NCBI GenBank assembly: GCA_030151145.1
Contig: JASLEL010000016.1
Coordinates: 1 to 5,993 of the forward strand
Reading direction: 5' to 3'
DNA from: Aquirhabdus sp.
GTDB taxonomy: Bacteria; Pseudomonadota; Gammaproteobacteria; Pseudomonadales; Moraxellaceae
DNA length: 5,993 nt
This document shows positions 1 to 5,933 of the stretch, one piece after another. Each line of letters starts with the position of its first letter. Within the stretch, counting starts at the first letter, position 1. Under the pieces are notes generated by a model, which worked only from the letters and a program-made list of their open reading frames with translations, did not search any database and was not told where the DNA came from. Both the position numbers and the translations under genes were made by a program.

Positions 1-202
1 CACCTTCTTTGTCGAAAATCCACGGAATCGAAGCGCCTGTGCGGCGCTCGATCTCGTGATCGGTATCAATAAAGGCCAACCCCAAAAGATCAGCCAGATG
101 ACGCCCGACGGTGGTCTTGCCTGCGCCCATGGGTCCAACCAAAAACAGTCTGTTTAAGTTTGAACCTTGCACCTGTTTATGCGCTGTAGGAGCATCCCCC
201 AT
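1..202 (-). CDS. aroK: Shikimate kinase, N-terminal part (runs off the left edge)
   Basis: Shikimate kinase phosphorylates shikimate with ATP in the chorismate (aromatic amino acid) pathway, in the cytoplasm. Only the first 67 codons are in the window; the 3' part lies left of position 1. My translation from the ATG at 202 shows the P-loop GPMGAGKTT at residues 23-31, then IDTDHEIERRTGA at residues 45-57. The aspartate of the DTD motif is the family's shikimate-binding position, and the segment through WIFDKEG closely resembles E. coli AroK. An AAGGA ribosome site lies 7 nt upstream. The ATG at 212 is followed directly by TGA and cannot be the start. The first 15 or so residues are polar and precede the conserved core. 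The gene follows pilQ after 46 nt on the same strand, as in the usual pilMNOPQ-aroK-aroB order, so aroB probably follows outside the window. Confidence 0.95.
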   Translation of the reverse strand, partial: MGDAPTAHKQVQGSNLNRLFLVGPMGAGKTTVGRHLADLLGLAFIDTDHEIERRTGASIPWIFDKEG

Positions 203-209
203 GATCACA

Positions 210-214
210 TCCTT
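210..214 (-). promoter_or_regulatory. Ribosome binding site of aroK
   Basis: AAGGA lies 7 nt before the ATG at 202. It sits only 3 nt downstream of the hairpin at 218-239, so folding of the transcript there could affect ribosome access. Confidence 0.7.
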
Positions 215-217
215 ACA

Positions 218-239
218 CTAAACCCGATTAAGGGTTTAG
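218..239 (-). repeat. Perfect inverted repeat (hairpin) between pilQ and aroK
   Basis: CTAAACCC, a 6-nt loop and GGGTTTAG form a perfect 8-bp stem in the 46-nt gap between the pilQ stop and the aroK start. No U-run follows the stem in the direction of transcription; the next bases are TGTAAGGATG, which contain the aroK ribosome site. A classical intrinsic terminator is therefore unlikely. An RNA processing or stability hairpin, a modulator of aroK translation, or a protein-binding palindrome are possible. The structure is seen directly; its role is not known. Confidence 0.6.
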
Positions 240-248
240 ATTAGCGGT

Positions 249-2585
249 TTAATCCACCGGAGTGGTACTGTTCATGAGACGTGGCGTCACAAAAATCAGC
301 ATTTCTTGCTTGTTGTTGGTCTGCATCGTATGACGGAACAGACGACCCAGATAAGGCAGATCACCCAAGAACGGCACTTTGGTCACGCTATTGGAGATCT
401 GGTTCTGGAAGATCCCGCCCAGTACCACCGTCTGACCATCATCCACCAGCACGTTGGTTTGCAGGCGGTTGGTGTTGATCGTCAGCTGACCGTTAGGCGC
501 AGCATCGCCCGGGCTGTCGGCATTCACCAGGAGACTCATGCCTACACGGCCTTCCGGTGTGATGCTTGGTGTAACTTCAAGGCTCAGCTCAGCATTGACG
601 AACTGGACCGAGGTCGCGCCGCTTGAGGTCGCCTGCTGGTAAGGGATCTGAGTACCTGCCGCCACACGGGCTTTCTGTTTGTCCAGTGTCAGCACTTTTG
701 GCGTCGCAATGACTTCGCCCTTACCGTCGGCCTGCATGGCTGACAGGGTCAGGTCCAGCATCACATCAGAGATACTCATGATCCCCAGAGCGATACTGCT
801 TGATCCTTGGCTGGTGGACGCCAGATTCACGCTCAGATTCTGCGGCTGGGTAATCGAATAGGTCACCCCGGTCACGCCATTGACGGTGGTCGTTTGAGGG
901 TTACGCAGGTCAAACAGCGTCTGCTCGCTACCGCCCACCAGGAGATTAGGTCGGCTTGCGGTACCATGCGACAGAATGCCCCACTGTACACCCAATTCTT
1001 TGCTAAAGCTGTCCGAGGCACGCACGATACGGGCTTCAATCATTACCTGTTTGACCGGCACGTCCAGACGCGCCACCATATCTCGCACCTTATCAATGGT
1101 TACGGCCGTATCCTGAATAATCAGCGTATTGGTACGGGCATCAATCGACACTGTACCGCGCGGAGACAGCAGACTACCGACGTTGGCGTCACCAGTCGAG
1201 CCACTCGTGCTGCTGTTCGCACTGCCACTACCACCATTGTTACGGCCTGACGTGATCAGCGCCAGCACATCCGCCGCCTTGGCATAGCTGAGCGCAATAT
1301 ACTGCGTCGACAGCGGTGCCAATTGCTCCAGTTGGCGGTTGTTCTGGATTTCGATCTTCTCACGTGCGGCGAGCTCATCTGCCGGTGCGATCATGATCAC
1401 GTTGCCGTTACGGCGCTTATCCAGCCCTTTGGTCTTCAGGATGATATCCAGCGCCTGATCCCAAGGGACGTTTTGCAGGCGGATGGTGATACGACCACTC
1501 ACCGTATCGCTGGCCACCAGATTAAGACCGGTAAAGTCGGCAATCAGCTGCAATACCGAACGCACTTCAATATCCTGGAAGTTCAGCGACAGTTTTTGAC
1601 CGGCATAGGTCGGTGGCTTGATTTCCGCAGACTTCGGCACTGGCGGCTGCTTGACGCTGATGGTCAGCTTGTTATCCGCCTGATAGGCCATGTATTCAAA
1701 ATCACCCTGTGGCTGGATGACCATCACCACATTATTACCTTCGTTATAGGTATCAATGGTCTTGACCGGTGTAGCAAAGTCGTTCACATCCAGACGGCGA
1801 CGCAGGCGTTCCGGCAGCTTGGCACCGAGGAAACGTGCAATGATCTTGCTGCCCTGTTGCTGAACATCGACCGGGACATTCTGGTTGCTCAGTGCAACCT
1901 GTACATTGCCCTCACCAGCACTACCGCGAGCGAAGTCGACATTGACGACCTCGACGTCGGCATGACGTGCACCAACAATCACTCCGTTGGCCTGTGCGGT
2001 AGATGTCGACGCAGGCGCAGTGGCGATCGGACGATCCGCCAGTTTGCCGCCGCCAATCTTGATGATCAGCACATTACCTTCGACACGGGTCGAATAGCCC
2101 GCAGTCTGCTTGAGCGCGATCGACAGACGGGTACGCTCGTTGCCCTGCGCGATCACCAGACTCTTGGCATTGCCTGCACCCAAATCCTGATAGCGGCTCG
2201 CTACCGTGCTGATCGTGTTCGGCAGATCGACATTCAGGCTGACCGAAGGCTTATCCAAGAGGAAAGCCTGTGGTGTCGGCGGTGTGCTGTCAAACGCTAG
2301 ACGTACTTCGGTTTCGGTGGCCGAGAGGACATTGCTGCTGATCCCGGTCAATGTCGACTGGCTGCTGGCATAGGCCGGCATGACCACGGCCGCAGCACCG
2401 ACCAATGCCAGACGAGCGGTCCAGACCGGCAACGTCAGAGGCATACGGGCGGCCCAAGCGCAGGCCTGACTCAAGACGGTCGGATATCCCATTTTCCACA
2501 GCCCATCCAGACTTCTTTCTTCCATGTCTTTCACCTCTAAATCCAACTGATTCGGTCGCATCCCACTGATTTTTTTGCTGTACAT
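249..2585 (-). CDS. pilQ: Type IV pilus outer-membrane secretin PilQ
   Basis: PilQ forms the multimeric outer-membrane channel for the pilus. The 778-residue frame shows the expected order: a hydrophobic signal segment about 57-73 (ending AYA before SSQS), AMIN domain about 78-177, Ala/Pro/Thr linker 181-200, second AMIN about 207-312, secretin N0/STN about 331-400, N1 about 422-508, and the secretin barrel about 510-770. The barrel contains VIATPKVLTLD and the typical C-terminal VPFLGDLPYLGRLF (737-750). N1 carries a Gly/Ser-rich insert at 448-470. The length somewhat exceeds P. aeruginosa PilQ (about 714), mainly because 50-odd mostly polar residues precede the signal segment. The ATG at 2585 has AAAGGGG 8 nt upstream. 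A second in-frame ATG at 2525 (758 residues) has GAGGTG 6 nt upstream, so the start is not settled. pilP ends 22 nt upstream. Confidence 0.97.
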   Translation of the reverse strand: MYSKKISGMRPNQLDLEVKDMEERSLDGLWKMGYPTVLSQACAWAARMPLTLPVWTARLALVGAAAVVMPAYASSQSTLTGISSNVLSATETEVRLAFDSTPPTPQAFLLDKPSVSLNVDLPNTISTVASRYQDLGAGNAKSLVIAQGNERTRLSIALKQTAGYSTRVEGNVLIIKIGGGKLADRPIATAPASTSTAQANGVIVGARHADVEVVNVDFARGSAGEGNVQVALSNQNVPVDVQQQGSKIIARFLGAKLPERLRRRLDVNDFATPVKTIDTYNEGNNVVMVIQPQGDFEYMAYQADNKLTISVKQPPVPKSAEIKPPTYAGQKLSLNFQDIEVRSVLQLIADFTGLNLVASDTVSGRITIRLQNVPWDQALDIILKTKGLDKRRNGNVIMIAPADELAAREKIEIQNNRQLEQLAPLSTQYIALSYAKAADVLALITSGRNNGGSGSANSSTSGSTGDANVGSLLSPRGTVSIDARTNTLIIQDTAVTIDKVRDMVARLDVPVKQVMIEARIVRASDSFSKELGVQWGILSHGTASRPNLLVGGSEQTLFDLRNPQTTTVNGVTGVTYSITQPQNLSVNLASTSQGSSSIALGIMSISDVMLDLTLSAMQADGKGEVIATPKVLTLDKQKARVAAGTQIPYQQATSSGATSVQFVNAELSLEVTPSITPEGRVGMSLLVNADSPGDAAPNGQLTINTNRLQTNVLVDDGQTVVLGGIFQNQISNSVTKVPFLGDLPYLGRLFRHTMQTNNKQEMLIFVTPRLMNSTTPVD
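2532..2537 (-). promoter_or_regulatory. Ribosome-site-like sequence inside the 5' end of pilQ
   Basis: GAGGTG, continuing as GAGGTGA, lies 6 nt before the in-frame ATG at 2525 (codon 21 of the longest pilQ frame). Spacing and match are at least as good as those of the upstream site, so translation may start here instead of, or as well as, at 2585. Confidence 0.45.
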
Positions 2586-2593
2586 TATGGCTT

Positions 2594-2600
2594 CCCCTTT
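2594..2600 (-). promoter_or_regulatory. Ribosome binding site of pilQ (upstream start)
   Basis: AAAGGGG lies in the 22-nt pilP-pilQ gap, 8 nt before the ATG at 2585. It supports the longest pilQ frame. Confidence 0.6.
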
Positions 2601-2607
2601 ATCTGCC

Positions 2608-3180
2608 TTATCCGCCTGAATCCGTCATGACGAGGCTTCGTGGACGCTCAACAAACCCTTGTTTACCATCAGGAACGATCTCAATCACATTGATCTGAGT
2701 CGGCGTGATGCCAACGATCCGTCCAAAATTCTGACCGATGTAATTGCCGGTCTGGACGCGCTCAATGCCATGCTGAGGATCTTCAACCAGCGCATACAGC
2801 GGACCTTTGGCATTATGCAGTGTACCGCGCATGTGCAGCCCCTCCAGTGGGAACTGCTCAAGGAATTGCTTGGGCCGACTCATATCCGGCATCACATGCC
2901 GTCCCGCCATCACCCGGATCTCCTCCGCCAGACTGAGCGGAATAAACGGGCTGCGGAAGCCTTGCGCGGCATAGGTAAAGGTTGGAATCGGCAAGAAAAC
3001 CGGCGGTGGCGCGATCGGCAGTGTCGGCTCGGCGTGGATCTTTTGCATTTCGGCATTGATCCCATCGACCCGCGAGCTACAGCCACCGAGGCTCAAGAGC
3101 AGAACGCCCAGACATCCCATCACCCATGGGCGCGTTTGCTGGACGAATGCTGGATGAATAATGCGATGCTTAGTCATCAT
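2608..3180 (-). CDS. pilP: Type IV pilus inner-membrane lipoprotein PilP
   Basis: PilP joins the PilN/PilO inner-membrane complex to the PilQ secretin across the periplasm. The 190-residue product has a long n-region (about 17 residues), a hydrophobic stretch 20-33 and a lipobox-like LGGC with the acceptor cysteine at residue 34, followed by serines. A Pro-rich flexible stretch follows (about 51-66). The globular domain begins near FRSPF (75-79) and carries family-typical features: SRPK (101-104), LEQFPLEGL (107-115), RVQTGNYIGQNFGRI (141-155) and EIVPDG (167-172). The length is close to P. aeruginosa PilP (174). The ATG at 3180 overlaps the pilO stop as ATGA, with GGGAG 6 nt upstream. A second ATG follows directly (3177), so the start may shift by one codon. 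pilQ follows after 22 nt. Confidence 0.95.
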   Translation of the reverse strand: MMTKHRIIHPAFVQQTRPWVMGCLGVLLLSLGGCSSRVDGINAEMQKIHAEPTLPIAPPPVFLPIPTFTYAAQGFRSPFIPLSLAEEIRVMAGRHVMPDMSRPKQFLEQFPLEGLHMRGTLHNAKGPLYALVEDPQHGIERVQTGNYIGQNFGRIVGITPTQINVIEIVPDGKQGFVERPRSLVMTDSGG

Positions 3181-3908
3181 GATGCACTCCCTGCTGGTGC
3201 GCCAGCGGCTGGGGCTGCTGTAGCACCCGGTTTTTTCACATTGTCCGTATTTGCCTGATCATTATAGCGATAGGTCTTCGCATTCACCGTGATTCCCAGC
3301 ACCGGCACTTCAGAAGACGACTTATTGGTCTCGGTGCCTTGAGGAGCGATGGTAAAGTCATCAATGGTCACGATGCGCGGCAGCGACGCCAGTGCACTGA
3401 CGAAGGCACCGAACGCATGATAGTCACCACGACCCTGAATCGTAATCGGCAGTACGATAAAAATATCTTTAGGGACTTCTTTTTCGACTTTGATCGAATC
3501 AAACTTCAGACCGCTGCCCACACCGGTGTAGTTGATATCTTCAACCAGACCCGGAATCTCCTGCACTTTGGGCAACTGTTGCAGCAGTTGACCGAAAGTG
3601 GACTCCATCTGCTCGACCTGACGCTGATACTGCTGCAGATTGCGCAGTTTGGAGTCTTTGTCACGATAGTCACTCAAGAGCTGCGTCTGACGACCTTCCG
3701 CATTGGTGATATCGTCGCGGGTCGGGCCAATGAGCAGCAGATAGCCCAGCACCATGACGACCACGAACACGAAGATGTAAATCGTGATCTTGACCGAGGT
3801 TGGCCAGCCGCCAATATTCTGTGGATCAAGCGAACTAAAGCTGTTCTTGAAATCCTCAAAGGAAAACTTGTCGCGCTTTTCGGGCACGTCTACCTTGCCT
3901 GCACTCAC
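3177..3908 (-). CDS. pilO: Type IV pilus inner-membrane assembly protein PilO
   Basis: PilO pairs with PilN in the inner-membrane alignment complex of the pilus machine. The 243-residue product has a cytoplasmic N-terminus of about 39 residues including IGGWPTSVK (32-40), one transmembrane helix (about 40-61), a periplasmic coiled coil (about 62-112) and a ferredoxin-like domain (about 120-215) ending with the family-like AKTYRY (210-215). A 28-residue tail rich in Ala, Pro and Gly follows; it looks disordered and contributes to a length above P. aeruginosa PilO (about 207). The start is a GTG at 3908, overlapping the pilN stop as GTGA, with a strong GGAGG 6 nt upstream. The stop overlaps the pilP start by 4 nt, indicating translational coupling. 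Confidence 0.95.
   Translation of the reverse strand: MSAGKVDVPEKRDKFSFEDFKNSFSSLDPQNIGGWPTSVKITIYIFVFVVVMVLGYLLLIGPTRDDITNAEGRQTQLLSDYRDKDSKLRNLQQYQRQVEQMESTFGQLLQQLPKVQEIPGLVEDINYTGVGSGLKFDSIKVEKEVPKDIFIVLPITIQGRGDYHAFGAFVSALASLPRIVTIDDFTIAPQGTETNKSSSEVPVLGITVNAKTYRYNDQANTDNVKKPGATAAPAAGAPAGSAS
3181..3191 (-). promoter_or_regulatory. Ribosome site of pilP within the pilO 3' end
   Basis: GGGAGTGCATC sits in the last pilO codons, directly before the overlapping ATGA start/stop. It closely resembles the site at the pilN/pilO junction (3909-3919). Confidence 0.65.
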
Positions 3909-4540
3909 GATGCACCTCCATGTCCCGTCTTCGCAGCGAGCGAACCTTTATCATCCTTAGGCTGATCAGGCAGTTTCAGGTCGGCAGAGACCACAAACTG
4001 ACCGTAATTATCTTCAGGCCGTGGCGCAACTCCACCGGGGCTCTGATCTTTCGCACTTGTGCCCTGGAAGGAATTCATGAAGGCATTGCGGAACCATGGC
4101 GATGCTTCGAGATTACGCAGCAGCTCGGAGACATCATTCGGGCTTTCGGCACGGCCTTCGAAGGTGAATTTATCGTCCTTGCGCGCAAACTTGGTCAGAT
4201 AAACATGGGCTGGGATCAGGCGCGGCAGCTCATCAAACACACGCACGACCACCGGACGCTGCCCTTGCAGATCCTGAATGACTTTCATACGGGCGACGAT
4301 TTCATCACGGCGTGCCTGCAGGCCCGACAGGCTTTTGAGCTGGGTATCCAGTTGACTATTTGCATCCATGACTTTCTGGTTGGCCGCCTGCTGATCATTC
4401 AGGATGTGATCAAAGAACATCCACACCAACACCAGCACGATCACGGCAAGGACCAGGACCGCACCATTGACCATAAAGAATTCTTGCTTGCGCTGTTCGC
4501 GCAGCTCTTCGCGCCAGGGTAATAGGTTGATTTGTGCCAT
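3905..4540 (-). CDS. pilN: Type IV pilus inner-membrane assembly protein PilN
   Basis: PilN binds PilM on the cytoplasmic side and PilO in the periplasm. The 211-residue product starts MAQINLLPWREELREQRK: INLLPWR (residues 4-10) is the conserved PilM-binding motif. A transmembrane helix (about 24-44), a coiled-coil-like stretch (about 45-95) and a ferredoxin-like periplasmic domain (about 96-192) follow. The tail from about 193 is polar and Gly/Ala-rich. I chose the ATG at 4540: it puts the INLLPWR motif at the usual N-terminal position and has AGGAG 11 nt upstream. A TTG three codons earlier (4549) would sit only 2 nt from that site. The gene starts 1 nt after the pilM stop and overlaps pilO by 4 nt. 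Confidence 0.95.
   Translation of the reverse strand: MAQINLLPWREELREQRKQEFFMVNGAVLVLAVIVLVLVWMFFDHILNDQQAANQKVMDANSQLDTQLKSLSGLQARRDEIVARMKVIQDLQGQRPVVVRVFDELPRLIPAHVYLTKFARKDDKFTFEGRAESPNDVSELLRNLEASPWFRNAFMNSFQGTSAKDQSPGGVAPRPEDNYGQFVVSADLKLPDQPKDDKGSLAAKTGHGGAS
3909..3919 (-). promoter_or_regulatory. Ribosome site of pilO within the pilN 3' end
   Basis: GGAGGTGCATC directly precedes the GTGA start/stop overlap. The strong GGAGG, 6 nt upstream, decides for the GTG start of pilO. Confidence 0.7.
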
Positions 4541-4541
4541 G

Positions 4542-5600
4542 TTAATCAAAACTCCTGAGTGCTAATCCACAGGCGATCATGAGCGCTGGGGCGTCATTTT
4601 CGATTGCGTTGGTATCGATCTGGTGCGCAAATCCCATATTGGTAAACGGATTGGCGACGCTGACACGATTGCCCAGTTTGTTTTGAATCAACCGCGCAAG
4701 TCCGGGAATGCTGGCACTGCCGCCAGCCAGCAGGATATGGTCCACATCATTGTACTGACTGGACGAGAAGAAGAACTGCAAGGAGCGCGTGACTTGCTGT
4801 GCAATCGAATCCATAAACGGAATCAGCACTTCAGGCTCATAGTCATCCGGCAGGTTGCCTTCCTGTTTAGAGCGGTTGGCCTCCTCTGCCGACAGGCCAT
4901 AGCGACGCTGAATCTCTTCGGTCAATTGCTTGCCACCGAACACCTGCTCGCGGGTATAGACGATCTGACCGTGACGCAGCACATTCAGTGTGGTCATGGT
5001 ATGGCCGATGTCCACAATCGCCACAATATCGGGCGAATCCGGCAGGCTGTCGATAATCAGACCAAATGCGCGCTCAATGGCGTATGATTCTACATCAACG
5101 ACCTTGGCGGTTAGTCCGCCGATCTCAAGCACATCTACACGCTGCTCGATGTTTTCGGTCCGTGATGCCGCAAGCAGCACACTGACCCGGCCCGGAACCA
5201 CCGTAGACGGTCCCTGGACTTCAAAATCCAGATTCACTTCTGACAGGGGATAAGGGATGTATTGATCCGCATCCAGACGGATCTGCATTTCACGCTCATC
5301 ATCCGACAGGTCGTCTTCCATATCGATGAGCTTGGTAATGACGGCAGAACCGGCCACAGCGACCGCAGCATGCGATGCGCCCGGTTTGGCCCGCGCAACG
5401 GCGCGATGAATGGCTTCACCGACGGCTTCGACATCAACGATATTTTTTTCAGCCACGACACCCAGCGGTAACGCTTCTGAGGCATAGCTTTCAACAAAAT
5501 ATCGACCACCCCGGATGCTGAGTTCCAGCAACTTGATCGAGGTCGTACTGATATCCAGTCCGATGAGATCACTCTTTTGTTTGCGTCCAAAGGAAAGCAC
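4542..5600 (-). CDS. pilM: Type IV pilus actin-like protein PilM
   Basis: PilM is a cytoplasmic actin/FtsA-like nucleotide-binding protein that holds the N-terminal peptide of PilN. Visible motifs (numbered from the GTG at 5600) are the phosphate-1 region LIGLDISTTSIKLLEL (12-27), the phosphate-2 region IVAIVDIGHTMTTLNVL (192-208) and the adenosine-type ILLAGGSASIPGL (289-301), plus YIPYPLSEVNLDF (114-126), typical of the family. From the GTG the product is 352 residues, matching P. aeruginosa PilM (354), and AAGGGA lies 7 nt upstream. An in-frame ATG at 5654 would add 18 polar residues not expected in the family; it also has a GAGGTGAG, but only 4 nt separate GAGG from that ATG. GTG is preferred. 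pilM is the first gene of the operon, and pilN begins 1 nt after its stop. Confidence 0.95.
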   Translation of the reverse strand: MLSFGRKQKSDLIGLDISTTSIKLLELSIRGGRYFVESYASEALPLGVVAEKNIVDVEAVGEAIHRAVARAKPGASHAAVAVAGSAVITKLIDMEDDLSDDEREMQIRLDADQYIPYPLSEVNLDFEVQGPSTVVPGRVSVLLAASRTENIEQRVDVLEIGGLTAKVVDVESYAIERAFGLIIDSLPDSPDIVAIVDIGHTMTTLNVLRHGQIVYTREQVFGGKQLTEEIQRRYGLSAEEANRSKQEGNLPDDYEPEVLIPFMDSIAQQVTRSLQFFFSSSQYNDVDHILLAGGSASIPGLARLIQNKLGNRVSVANPFTNMGFAHQIDTNAIENDAPALMIACGLALRSFD

Positions 5601-5602
5601 GA

Positions 5603-5674
5603 TTAATTCCCTTTTATGTTTATCGATCCAATTGAAATGCAGTACCGCCTGCATCTCACCTCATTTAAGCACAT
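5603..5674 (-). CDS. Possible 23-codon leader peptide upstream of pilM
   Basis: An ATG at 5674 has AAGG 6 nt upstream and opens a 23-codon frame whose TAA ends 2 nt before the pilM GTG, overlapping the pilM ribosome site. The peptide begins MCLNEVRCRRYC (three cysteines in twelve residues). It uses several codons often rare in such genomes (AGA, AGG, CGG, two ATA). The end position would allow translational coupling with pilM. No known family is recognised, and a frame this short can arise by chance. Confidence 0.2.
   Translation of the reverse strand: MCLNEVRCRRYCISIGSINIKGN
5608..5613 (-). promoter_or_regulatory. Ribosome binding site supporting the GTG start of pilM
   Basis: AAGGGA lies 7 nt before the GTG at 5600. 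With the family length this decides for GTG over the ATG at 5654. Confidence 0.6.
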
Positions 5675-5697
5675 GAGCCACCTTGAATCCTTCGGTG

Positions 5698-5838
5698 TCA
5701 CACCTTACTCATGATAACATCCCAAGCACTGTCAAATCTGGCTGAAAGCCAGATGCCAACTCCTTTTGTCCCCTCACAGACAAAGACCATCACAATGGTC
5801 CCGATCGCCTGAAGATACCGAAGGTGAACCTGACCCAT
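5698..5838 (-). CDS. Possible 46-residue small protein in the pilM leader (unrecognised)
   Basis: An ATG at 5838 with TAAGG 7 nt upstream opens 46 codons, ending in TGA at 5700-5698. The product begins MGQVHLRYLQAIGTIVMVFV and has a hydrophobic central stretch that could be a weak membrane segment. It lies on the same strand as pilM. It overlaps two inverted repeats and the candidate pilM promoter, so the two readings compete. No similarity is recognised, and a frame of this length is not rare by chance. Confidence 0.15.
   Translation of the reverse strand: MGQVHLRYLQAIGTIVMVFVCEGTKGVGIWLSARFDSAWDVIMSKV
5711..5735 (-). promoter_or_regulatory. Candidate sigma-70 promoter of the pilMNOPQ operon
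   Basis: An extended -10 element, TGT followed by TATCAT (5719-5711), lies 111 nt upstream of the pilM GTG. A perfect TTGACA (5735-5730) lies upstream, but the spacer is only 13 bp against the usual 16-18, so the two may not act together. The extended -10 could work alone. The hairpin at 5736-5754 abuts the TTGACA. Confidence 0.35.
5736..5754. repeat. Perfect 8-bp inverted repeat next to the candidate pilM promoter
   Basis: ATCTGGCT, GAA and AGCCAGAT form a perfect palindrome with a 3-nt spacer, directly adjoining the TTGACA at 5735. It could be an operator or an RNA hairpin. No T-run of terminator quality follows on either strand. Confidence 0.55.
5785..5800. repeat. Perfect 6-bp inverted repeat in the pilM upstream region
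   Basis: GACCAT, CACA and ATGGTC form a 6-4-6 palindrome. It is short enough to occur by chance, but it is one of several inverted repeats in this gap. Confidence 0.35.
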
Positions 5839-5909
5839 CACAGGGCCTTAGGCCGCACCTTTTCAAAACCGTTTTTACACACAAAAATCGCTTTCAGAAA
5901 CAATTGGAT

Positions 5910-5933
5910 ATATAGCAAAAAACCCCATATAGC
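5910..5933. repeat. Short direct repeat in an A/T-rich segment
   Basis: ATATAGC occurs at 5910-5916 and 5927-5933, separated by a run of A then C. On the plus strand each copy contains TATAGC, which resembles a weak -10. It might belong to the promoter of a divergent gene beyond the right edge, but no convincing -35 accompanies it. Confidence 0.3.

Noticed and set aside
218..239. Intrinsic terminator between pilQ and aroK
   Set aside because: The stem is good but no U-run follows on either strand.
1323..2300. Long open frame on the plus strand (325 codons) opposite pilQ
   Set aside because: It lies fully antisense to the well-supported pilQ gene, shows no recognisable domain, and is His/Asp/Arg-rich as expected from reading a codon-biased gene backwards.
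4623..5087. Open frame of 154 codons on the plus strand opposite pilM
   Set aside because: Antisense shadow of pilM with no recognisable motifs. The same applies to other plus-strand frames at 2659-3258, 3339-3965 and 3920-4522.
5744..5758. Sigma-54-like sequence (TGGCA ... TTTC) on the minus strand
   Set aside because: The essential GC of the -12 element is not intact (TC instead of GC), so I do not call a sigma-54 promoter.
5711..5812. 33-codon plus-strand frame in the upstream gap
   Set aside because: It has no ribosome site, is very short, and overlaps the candidate promoter and palindromes.
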